Assembly (NCBI GenBank): GCA_021151695.1
Contig: JAGKWU010000004.1
Location: 397,003 to 461,002 of the forward strand
From: Cellvibrionaceae bacterium
GTDB lineage: Bacteria > Pseudomonadota > Gammaproteobacteria > Pseudomonadales > Cellvibrionaceae
Direction of reading: 5' to 3'
DNA: 64,000 nucleotides
Part shown: positions 1-6,831 of the stretch, piece by piece
Numbering within the stretch: position 1 is the stretch's first letter
How the letters are laid out: each line of letters opens with the position of its first letter
Position numbers and translations under genes: made by a program
The notes under the pieces: generated by a model
What the model was told of the DNA's origin: nothing
The model's database searches: none
What the model saw: only the letters and a program-made list of their open reading frames with translations

Positions 1-93
1 ATAGCTAAAATTCCTTAATTATTTTTGCTGATCTGTTTTGATTGAATCAACCGAAGCACTCTGCGAAATAAGTGAGTGGCACAATAAAAATAC

Positions 94-121
94 AAAAAAA
101 AGCCCGCAGCTGCGGGCTTTT
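94..121 (-). terminator. Rho-independent terminator of panD
   Basis: A GC-rich palindrome at 101-118 can form a 7-bp stem with a 4-nt loop. Seven A residues at 94-100 give a T run on the minus strand. It lies 16 bp past the panD stop codon. T residues on the other side (118-121) make it weakly bidirectional. Confidence 0.8.
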
Positions 122-136
122 CACACTGCAAGAAGC

Positions 137-517
137 TTACGCAACCTGCATCGGAATTGTATTGGATGTACGTTCAACTTTGTTGTTTGCATCCAGGTAA
201 ACCAGCTTTGGTTTGTGGTTTAGCAATTCGGCGTCGTTGAAGTGGCCGTAGGTGGCGATGATTACGCGGTCGCCCACTTGCACTTTGCGCGCGGCGGCGC
301 CGTTCATGGAGAAGGTGCCTGAGCCGGGTTCGGCGAGGATGATGTAAGTGTGGAAACGCTCGCCGTTGCTTACGTTGTAAATATCAATTTGTTCGAACTC
401 GCGCATACCGGCAAGGGCGACCAGGTCGGCGTCGATTGCGCAGGAGCCGTCGTACCAAAGTTCCGCCTGGGTAACTTTGGCCATGTGTAATTTTGCTTTG
501 AGCATGTGAGTTAACAT
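137..517 (-). CDS. panD: Aspartate 1-decarboxylase (pyruvoyl enzyme)
   Basis: This 126-residue protein decarboxylates L-aspartate to beta-alanine for pantothenate and CoA synthesis in the cytoplasm. The self-cleavage site YDGSCAID is present; cleavage between Gly24 and Ser25 creates the pyruvoyl group. The NGAAA motif and the C-terminal IPMQVA match the family, and the length is usual. The ATG at 517 is preferred over the ATG four codons later. A GGAG sits 6 nt before the first, and the family N-terminus (MxxxML.KLH) aligns to it. panC lies 158 bp upstream on the same strand, so the two are probably co-transcribed. No panB is present in the window. Confidence 0.96.
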   Translation of the reverse strand: MLTHMLKAKLHMAKVTQAELWYDGSCAIDADLVALAGMREFEQIDIYNVSNGERFHTYIILAEPGSGTFSMNGAAARKVQVGDRVIIATYGHFNDAELLNHKPKLVYLDANNKVERTSNTIPMQVA

Positions 518-675
518 AAGTATCTCCAGAAGCCGAAAGAGTCAGTTGCTAAAAGTTAAAGGAGGTTGCACTGCTGCAACCATAGTCCTTCATCGACTTC
601 CATCACCGGCCTTTAAACCATCACCGGTGCACCCCGCTGGGATCTCGAATATCCCACCCCTGAATCGTTTTGGAT

Positions 676-1530
676 TTAAGCCAAAACGACTGAAACATTA
701 TCAATCAAGCGGGCGCCCTGTGTATACATAGCGCCCAGGATGGTGATTTCCGTATCATCGTGCGCAGCCGGATCAAGCGTGCGGCTGTTGCAGATATTGA
801 GGTAATCCACCCTGAAACCGGCGGCGACTATCTGCTCGCGCGCCGCGTCTTCCAGTGCCGCAAAATCGCGGCGACCCTGTTCAATTTCTTGCTTTACCCA
901 ATTCAGGCTGCGATTCAACTGCGCAACCCTTGGACGTTCGTCTGGCGTGATGAAACCGTTACGCGAACTCATGGCCAGGCCATCGGCTTCGCGGAAGATT
1001 TCACCGGCGGTAATTTTAATCGGAATGCACAGATCTTCCACCATGCGGCGAATCACCGCGAGCTGCTGAAAGTCTTTCGTCCCGAACACCGCTTCGTCCG
1101 GCTGGACGATGTTGAACAGCTTGGTGACAACCGTGGTCACACCTTCAAAGTGGCCGGGACGACTTGCACCACAGAGCACGTCAGTCATGGTCGGGACTAT
1201 GACGCGGGTCTGCTCGGCCATGCCGTTGGGGTAAATCTCTTTCTCACCGGGGCAGAACAGGTAATCGCAATTGGCGGCCTCCAGCTTGGCGGTATCAGCG
1301 GCCAGGGTGCGTGGGTACTTGTCCCAATCCTCGTTCAAACCAAACTGCAGTGGGTTAACAAAAATACTGGTTACCACCACATCACAGTTGGCTTGGGCAA
1401 TCTTTACCAACTCAATATGCGCATTGTGCAGGTTGCCCATAGTGGGCACAAAACCTATGCGCTTGCCGGCTCGGCGCTCGGCGGCCAAGGCATCGCGAAG
1501 GGTCTGTATATGATGGAAAACCTGCATCAA
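676..1530 (-). CDS. panC: Pantothenate synthetase
   Basis: This 284-residue cytoplasmic enzyme condenses pantoate and beta-alanine with ATP to form pantothenate. It has the nucleotidyltransferase fold: the N-terminal FVPTMGNLHNAH segment holds the HxGH-type ATP motif, FGTKDFQQLAVIRRMV is the conserved central helix, and LAMSSRN is the KMSKS-like loop. The usual glycine of HxGH is alanine here (H-N-A-H); both histidines are kept. The GASRPGHFEGV substrate loop is intact. Length is normal. It lies directly upstream of panD, which makes its beta-alanine substrate. The gene before it is an unrelated divergent regulator, so the common panB-panC order is broken. Confidence 0.95.
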   Translation of the reverse strand: MMQVFHHIQTLRDALAAERRAGKRIGFVPTMGNLHNAHIELVKIAQANCDVVVTSIFVNPLQFGLNEDWDKYPRTLAADTAKLEAANCDYLFCPGEKEIYPNGMAEQTRVIVPTMTDVLCGASRPGHFEGVTTVVTKLFNIVQPDEAVFGTKDFQQLAVIRRMVEDLCIPIKITAGEIFREADGLAMSSRNGFITPDERPRVAQLNRSLNWVKQEIEQGRRDFAALEDAAREQIVAAGFRVDYLNICNSRTLDPAAHDDTEITILGAMYTQGARLIDNVSVVLA

Positions 1531-1834
1531 TAGTTCCTGTCTGCTGGGGAAAACGGGCGCGGATAATACACGGTTGGAGAAGTTTAGTACATTTGGACAG
1601 CTTAATTTTTAATCAATTCAACTGGCTTCACACCCCGTAAATAACCTATTAAGGCACCTACTCGATTTTTATAGCGCTTTTTGTTCCAAAAAAGTGCAAA
1701 ACCCCAACTTGACCACCGCTTGTCGCGGGAATATTATTTGCCTAAGCAAACATTGTTTTGGCAAACACTGCCTTTTCAATAATTGCTAATGCAAATTCTG
1801 GCAGGGCACCCTTTAGCGAGGCAGACAGCTGATC
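1531..1834. other. Divergent intergenic region panC / marR
   Basis: About 300 bp separate the divergent panC and marR-efflux transcripts. The right half holds the inverted repeats listed separately as candidate MarR operators. The rest is AT-rich and presumably contains both promoters. I could not assign -10 and -35 boxes with confidence. Confidence 0.5.
1737..1794. promoter_or_regulatory. Paired TTGC-N4-GCAA sites, likely MarR operators
   Basis: Two inverted repeats of the form TTGC-N4-GCAA lie at 1738-1749 and 1783-1794, with centres 45 bp apart. The first extends to a perfect TTTGC-CTAA-GCAAA. Between them, at 1757-1765, is TTTG-G-CAAA. They lie 40-100 bp before the marR start. MarR repressors normally bind such short palindromes over their own promoter, so autoregulation is inferred. 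Confidence 0.5.
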
Positions 1835-2311
1835 ATGAGCCATTACGACCCCAACAACTTCCATACCGGCCAGAGCCTCGGCTACTTGCTGAAGATTAAC
1901 CATTCGCTGATGCACGACTGCGCCGACCAACTGTTTGGTGAGAACGATATCAGCTTTGTGCAGTGGATTGCCCTGCGCAAGCTGAGCGAAGGCACAGCCT
2001 TGACCGCCAGTGAGCTGTGCCGTGAGATGCGCCACGATAACGGCGCCCTAACCCGTTTGCTCGACCAACTTGAGGAGCGCGGCTTTATCGAGCGCAAACG
2101 TAGCCAGCAGGATCGCCGGGTGGTGGATTTGCAAATTACGCCCGCTGGGCTGAGCAAGGTTAACGAGCTGACGCCGCCACTGGTCAACAACCTCAATAGC
2201 GCGCTGCAAAACTTCAGCAGCGACGAATTCAACGAGCTGATTCGCCTGCTACTCAAACTCAAAAACGAGCTGCAGTCCTTCACCACTCAATCCTCTTCAG
2301 AAAAACCTTAA
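1835..2311 (+). CDS. MarR-family transcriptional regulator
   Basis: This 158-residue protein has a MarR winged helix. Residues about 45-100 hold the recognition helix (ASELCREMRHDNGALTRLLD) and the wing (RSQQDRRVVDLQITPAG), whose DRR signature is typical. Helices at both ends would form the dimer interface. It is the first gene of a four-gene efflux operon; the next gene begins 10 bp after its stop. By analogy with EmrR/MprA it should repress the pump until a toxic ligand binds. The ligand cannot be predicted. Confidence 0.92.
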   Translation: MSHYDPNNFHTGQSLGYLLKINHSLMHDCADQLFGENDISFVQWIALRKLSEGTALTASELCREMRHDNGALTRLLDQLEERGFIERKRSQQDRRVVDLQITPAGLSKVNELTPPLVNNLNSALQNFSSDEFNELIRLLLKLKNELQSFTTQSSSEKP

Positions 2312-2321
2312 CGGAGGCTAC

Positions 2322-3797
2322 ATGAACTACCTCTCGACCAAACTCCTGGCCCGTGCCCCGCGCCTGCTGCTCGCGATGAGCATTGCGCTGGTGATCGCCG
2401 GTTGCGTTGCCCCGCCCAAGACGGAGCAACAAGTCAGGATGATCGACGACCAGTCCCTTGGCCTTACCAATACGCCCCTCGCCCATGTGAGCGAAGGCTG
2501 GTGGAAAGCCTTTGGCGATAAGCAACTCAATCAGCTGATCGACGATGCCCTGACCAATAATCCCAATCTTAATGAGGCCCTGGTACGGGTACGCGGTGCC
2601 CAGGCCCAGGCGATTGCCGCCGGTGCGCCTTTGCGTCCGGGCATAGCGCTGGATGGCGATGAGACTTATCAACGCCTGTCGGAAAACTACATTTACCCAC
2701 CTGCTGCTGCAGGCTTTGGCATTGCCGGTGGCGATATGGCCTGGATGGGCCAACTGGGATTGAACCTGTCCTGGGATCTGGATTTTTGGGGCCAGCAATC
2801 CAATATTTTGAAGCAGGCCAAAAGCAACCTGGTGGCTACCCAACTGGATGGCGCTACTGCACGCCTGATAATCTCCGGTGCCATGGCGCAATCTTATGTA
2901 GAGCTGTACCGCGCCTATGCCCTGGCAGAGATAGCGGTGCAGGCCGAGCAACAACGTGAGGCGCTGTTGAAAATCGCCCGCAGCCGCGCCAATGCCGGCC
3001 TGGACAGCCAGGTGGAAGTAAAACTGGCGGAGGCGGCGCTGCCGCAGGCGCGTACCGCTCGCCTGCAGGCGGAAAACCAGCGCGATCTGGCGATCCACAG
3101 TTTGGCCGCGCTTTCCGGCCACGGTGCTGAGGCTTACGCCCACATAGGTCGCCCGCAGATTGCGACTAACACAGTGCTGCCATTACCCAATGAATTGCCG
3201 CTGGATTTGCTGGTGCGCCGCCCCGACATACTGGCAGCCAAAGCCCGTGTTGAAGGTGCCACAGCCGGACGCGATGCCGCCAAAGCAGCGTTTTACCCGG
3301 ACATTAACCTCAAGGCCTTTGTAGGCTTGCAGGCGGTGGGCGTGGATAATCTGCTCAAATCCGGCAGTAGGGTTTACGGCGTTGGCCCCGCGCTGCACTT
3401 ACCCGTTTTTGATTCCCAGCGTTTGAAAGCCGGCTATATAGGCGCAACCGCCGAACTGGACGCCGCCGTCGCCAGCTATAACGAAACCCTGCTGAAAGCC
3501 GTGCGCGACGTGGCCGACCAGATCAGCCGCAATAATTCGCTTAATCAACAGTTGGTACAGGCAAAGCAGACACTGGATGCCAGCGAAGCTGCCTACAAGA
3601 TTGCGCAAGGCCGCTACAAAGCGGGCCTGAGTTCGCAGTTGGTGGTGCTCAATGCCGAGACCAACCTGCTTAACGCGCGCCGCGATCTGGTATCGCTCAA
3701 TACCCAGTCCCTGATTACCCGCGTCACCCTGCTGCTCACTCTGGGCGGTAGCTTTGACCCATCCACCCTTGCCGGCCAAGCCGTGGCTAAACACTAA
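2322..3797 (+). CDS. Outer-membrane efflux lipoprotein (NodT/OprM type)
   Basis: This 491-residue protein is the TolC-like outer-membrane channel of the pump. The signal peptide ends in a lipobox (VIAGC, Cys at about 27), so it is lipid-anchored. Two OEP repeats follow: the first includes the WWKAFGDKQL start motif and VRVRGAQAQA, the second RRPDILAAKARVEGATAGRDAAKAAF. Both are characteristic of the NodT family. Ala/Gln-rich heptads predict the periplasmic helical barrel. An AACGGAGG-type ribosome site precedes the ATG. The membrane-fusion gene starts 11 bp downstream. Confidence 0.92.
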   Translation: MNYLSTKLLARAPRLLLAMSIALVIAGCVAPPKTEQQVRMIDDQSLGLTNTPLAHVSEGWWKAFGDKQLNQLIDDALTNNPNLNEALVRVRGAQAQAIAAGAPLRPGIALDGDETYQRLSENYIYPPAAAGFGIAGGDMAWMGQLGLNLSWDLDFWGQQSNILKQAKSNLVATQLDGATARLIISGAMAQSYVELYRAYALAEIAVQAEQQREALLKIARSRANAGLDSQVEVKLAEAALPQARTARLQAENQRDLAIHSLAALSGHGAEAYAHIGRPQIATNTVLPLPNELPLDLLVRRPDILAAKARVEGATAGRDAAKAAFYPDINLKAFVGLQAVGVDNLLKSGSRVYGVGPALHLPVFDSQRLKAGYIGATAELDAAVASYNETLLKAVRDVADQISRNNSLNQQLVQAKQTLDASEAAYKIAQGRYKAGLSSQLVVLNAETNLLNARRDLVSLNTQSLITRVTLLLTLGGSFDPSTLAGQAVAKH

Positions 3798-3808
3798 GGT
3801 GTACGACT

Positions 3809-4996
3809 ATGAATAATCCAGCTCAAGAAACCCCATCCAACGGCAAACGCAACCAGCGCTTGTTTGTACTGGCCGCCATAGTTGCCGGTGGCGTAGCCCT
3901 TTACTCCGCCTGGTACTTTTTGCACGCGCGTTTTTACGAAGAGACAGACGATGCCTATGTGGCCTCGGATATGGTGCAGATCACCAGTGAGGTAGCCGGC
4001 ACAGTGATTGGCGTCCATGTGGACAACACCCAACAGGTTGCACTGGGCCAGGCACTGATCGAACTCGACCCCACCGATGCGCAGATTGCTGTCGCCGCGG
4101 CCGAAGCCGAACTGGCGCGCACCGTGCGCAATGTGCGCGGCTTGTTCTCCAAATCCAGCGGCCTGCGCTCGGTGATTAACGCACGCAAGATTGCCTTGCA
4201 AAGCGCCAAAGAAGATTTGCAACGTCGCCAAAAGGTAGCCAATGAAGGCGGCGTTTCCAGCGAAGAGCTGCAACACGCCCGCGACCAGGTCGCCCAGTTG
4301 GAAGCTTCACTGGCTACCAGCACTGAAGAGTTGGAAACCAACAACGCCCAAATCGAAAACACCACAGTCGCCAATCACCCCCAGGTATTGGCCGCCGCTG
4401 CCAGCCTGCGTCAGGTTGAACTGGCCCTCAAGCGCACCAAAATCACCGCACCTGTGGGCGGCGCTGTGGCTCGTCGCAATGTGGAAATCGGCACCCGTAT
4501 AGCGGCTGGCGCTCCCTTGCTGGCCGTTGTCCCACTGGAAAACGCCTGGGTGGATGCGAACTTTAAAGAGGTGCAACTGGAGCATATGCGAGTTGGCCAG
4601 CCAGTTGAGGTTCACTCGGATCTCTACGGTAAAGACGTGACCTACCACGGCAAGATCGCTGGTGTAGGCGCTGGCAGTGGTGCGGCCTTCGCGCTGCTTC
4701 CTCCGCAAAATGCGTCAGGTAACTGGATCAAGATCGTCCAGCGCGTACCTGTGCGTGTGAGCCTTGATCCTAAAGAATTGGCTGAACATCCGCTGCGTTT
4801 GGGCCTGTCCATGAAGGTCGAGGTGGATATGCACAATACCGATGGCTCACTGGTGGCCACCCAGGTACGCGCCGCGCCGCAAACCCTGGCGGTATCGGCC
4901 GAACAGAACGCCCAGGTCGACAAGAAAATCGCCGACATCATCAAGCGCAATAGTCGTGAATCAGCCAAAGCGGCTGAGAGTACAGGTGTGCTGTGA
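3809..4996 (+). CDS. emrA: EmrA-type membrane fusion protein (HlyD family)
   Basis: This 395-residue periplasmic adaptor has one N-terminal inner-membrane segment (about residues 14-33, RLFVLAAIVAGGVALYSAWYF). It is followed by TDDAYV at the start of the biotinyl-lipoyl half-motif, a long alpha-helical hairpin (about 95-205), and the returning lipoyl and beta-barrel segment containing TKITAPVGGAVARRNVEIG. The architecture matches EmrA. It links the inner-membrane transporter to the outer-membrane channel. Its stop codon overlaps the downstream GTG start by 4 nt, which indicates translational coupling. Confidence 0.93.
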   Translation: MNNPAQETPSNGKRNQRLFVLAAIVAGGVALYSAWYFLHARFYEETDDAYVASDMVQITSEVAGTVIGVHVDNTQQVALGQALIELDPTDAQIAVAAAEAELARTVRNVRGLFSKSSGLRSVINARKIALQSAKEDLQRRQKVANEGGVSSEELQHARDQVAQLEASLATSTEELETNNAQIENTTVANHPQVLAAAASLRQVELALKRTKITAPVGGAVARRNVEIGTRIAAGAPLLAVVPLENAWVDANFKEVQLEHMRVGQPVEVHSDLYGKDVTYHGKIAGVGAGSGAAFALLPPQNASGNWIKIVQRVPVRVSLDPKELAEHPLRLGLSMKVEVDMHNTDGSLVATQVRAAPQTLAVSAEQNAQVDKKIADIIKRNSRESAKAAESTGVL

Positions 4997-6579
4997 GCGG
5001 TACTTCTACTCCAAATCCCGCTGCCGCTAACGGCGGGCTACCTGCTAATGGAGGGGTTCCGGCCAACGGCGGCCTCCCCATGGGCCTGGTTGCAACAGCT
5101 TTGGCGCTCGGCACCTTTATGCAGGTACTGGACACCACCATCGCCAACGTATCCATCCCCACTATCGCCGGCAATCTCGGTGTATCGCCCGATCAGGGTA
5201 CTTGGGTAATCACCTCCTTCGCGGTGGCCAATGGTATCTCGGTACCGCTGACCGGCTGGTTGATGATGCGCTTCGGCGTAGTGCGCACTTTTGTGGTGTC
5301 GGTACTGCTGTTTACCCTCGCTTCTTTCCTGTGCGGTATCGCCTGGAGCCTGCCGTCGCTGATCGCCTTCCGTGTGCTGCAAGGTGCCGTTTCTGGCCCT
5401 ATGATCCCCGGTTCGCAAGCACTGCTGCTATCGCTTTTCCCGCCCGAGAAAAAGGGTACAGCGCTGGCAGTCTGGTCGATGACAACGCTGGTTGCGCCCA
5501 TTTGCGGCCCAATTCTCGGCGGCTTTATCTCCGACAACTACGCCTGGCCCTGGATCTTTTTGATTAATGTTCCCGTCGGCCTGGCATGTGCCTTTGTGTG
5601 CTGGAAAGGCATGAAGGGCAGCGAGACGCCCACCCGGAAGTTACCCATCGATACCATCGGCCTGAGCCTGTTGGTGGTCTGGGTAGGCGCACTGCAAATC
5701 ATGCTCGACAAGGGCAAAGATGCCGATTGGTTCCACTCGTCTTTTATCGTGGTAATGGCGCTGGTAGCGGCGGTAGGTTTTATCGCCTTCCTGATCTGGG
5801 AGTTCAACGAAAAGCACCCCATCGTGGACCTGTCGCTGTTTAAAAACCGCAACTTCGCCATAGGCACCATCGCCCTTTGCCTGGGCTACGGCGTGTTCTT
5901 TGGCGCGGTGGTATTGCAACCGCTGTGGATGCAAACCTGGCTGGGCTACAACGCCACTTGGGCAGGCCTGATTGCGGCGCCCAGCGGCGTGGTGGCGGTG
6001 CTTATCTCGCCCTTTGTGGGCAAGAACATCACCAAATACGACGCGCGCTGGTTTGCGATTTTCTCGTTCTTTGTGTTCGGGGTGTCCTACTTCATGCGCT
6101 CGGGCTACACCGCCGACGCCAGTTACAGCGCCTACATAATGCCGTTACTGGTGCAAGGTATCGCCATGGCGATTTTCTTTATCGCCATGCTGTCCATCAT
6201 CCTTGAAGGTGTGCCGCCGCAGCAGATTCCGGCGGCCTCGGGCTTGTCGAACTTCCTGCGGATTATCACCGGCAGTTTTGCCACCTCCATCACCACCACC
6301 TTTTGGGATGACCACGCTGCACTCCACCAGACACGTCTGGCGGAAACCAGCAGCATCTACGACCCGAGCTTGCAGGAGTCCATCAAGCACCTGACCAGCC
6401 TGGGCATGGACCAAACCCAGGCAGTGGCGGTACTGACGCGCGAACTGGGTAATCAGGCGCATTTGATGTCGGCGGTGGATTTCTTCTGGATCGCCGGCTG
6501 GCTCTGCTGGGGAATCGCCGGGCTGGTGATCTTTACCCGCCGCCCCCGAGGCGCGAGTCACGCGGTAGCGGCGGATTAG
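4993..6579 (+). CDS. emrB: EmrB/QacA-type MFS drug transporter (DHA2, 14 TM)
   Basis: This 528-residue inner-membrane proton antiporter carries family motifs: LDTTIANVSIPTIAGNLG in helix 1, WVITSFAVANGISVPLTGWL, and LAVWSMTTLVAPICGPILGG (motif C). About 14 hydrophobic segments are visible. I chose the GTG at 4993 because it overlaps the emrA stop (GTGA). An in-frame ATG at 5080 is the alternative; it would remove a low-complexity Asn-Gly-Gly-rich N-terminal stretch that is unusual for the family. It completes a marR-OMF-emrA-emrB tripartite pump operon. Confidence 0.93.
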   Translation: MSGTSTPNPAAANGGLPANGGVPANGGLPMGLVATALALGTFMQVLDTTIANVSIPTIAGNLGVSPDQGTWVITSFAVANGISVPLTGWLMMRFGVVRTFVVSVLLFTLASFLCGIAWSLPSLIAFRVLQGAVSGPMIPGSQALLLSLFPPEKKGTALAVWSMTTLVAPICGPILGGFISDNYAWPWIFLINVPVGLACAFVCWKGMKGSETPTRKLPIDTIGLSLLVVWVGALQIMLDKGKDADWFHSSFIVVMALVAAVGFIAFLIWEFNEKHPIVDLSLFKNRNFAIGTIALCLGYGVFFGAVVLQPLWMQTWLGYNATWAGLIAAPSGVVAVLISPFVGKNITKYDARWFAIFSFFVFGVSYFMRSGYTADASYSAYIMPLLVQGIAMAIFFIAMLSIILEGVPPQQIPAASGLSNFLRIITGSFATSITTTFWDDHAALHQTRLAETSSIYDPSLQESIKHLTSLGMDQTQAVAVLTRELGNQAHLMSAVDFFWIAGWLCWGIAGLVIFTRRPRGASHAVAAD

Positions 6580-6831
6580 CGCCACCGCAATAACGCTGAA
6601 TAAATAGGGAGTCGTCATCCTCGCGCAGCGGGGATCCAGTTCTTGCTTTTGATTTTCGCTATCTTTGTAGATAGAAAAGAGCTGGATCCCCGCTGCGCGA
6701 GGATGACGATTGTGTGTTGAAATCCTATACCCCCTCACCTACATTCGTATTCAATAAGCAGTCAGGTGGTCAGGCCAATTTATTATGTTAGATTAAGCCC
6801 AATTCCCTCCATAACCATAAGAGACGGGCTT
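6580..6831. repeat. Dispersed inverted repeat A1 (27-bp arms)
   Basis: The emrB to GH31 gap contains a perfect inverted repeat: arms at 6613-6639 and 6682-6708 (27 bp each) around a 42-nt centre. Each arm begins CGTCATCC and ends GGGATCCAG. Related copies occur at 9351, 14272, 34531, 39107, 39605, 45457 and 46126. As RNA it would fold into one long hairpin and may act as a transcription barrier after emrB. Confidence 0.85.

Noticed and set aside
760..1533. 257-codon plus-strand frame over panC
   Set aside because: It overlaps a clearly conserved panC on the other strand and has no motifs or ribosome site of note.
2280..3143. 287-codon minus-strand frame over the efflux channel gene
   Set aside because: It is a shadow of the outer-membrane factor gene with low-complexity composition.
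5080..5082. ATG at 5080 as the emrB start
   Set aside because: It would remove the odd Asn-Gly-rich N-terminus, but the upstream GTG overlaps the emrA stop in a typical coupling arrangement. I kept the GTG and noted the alternative.
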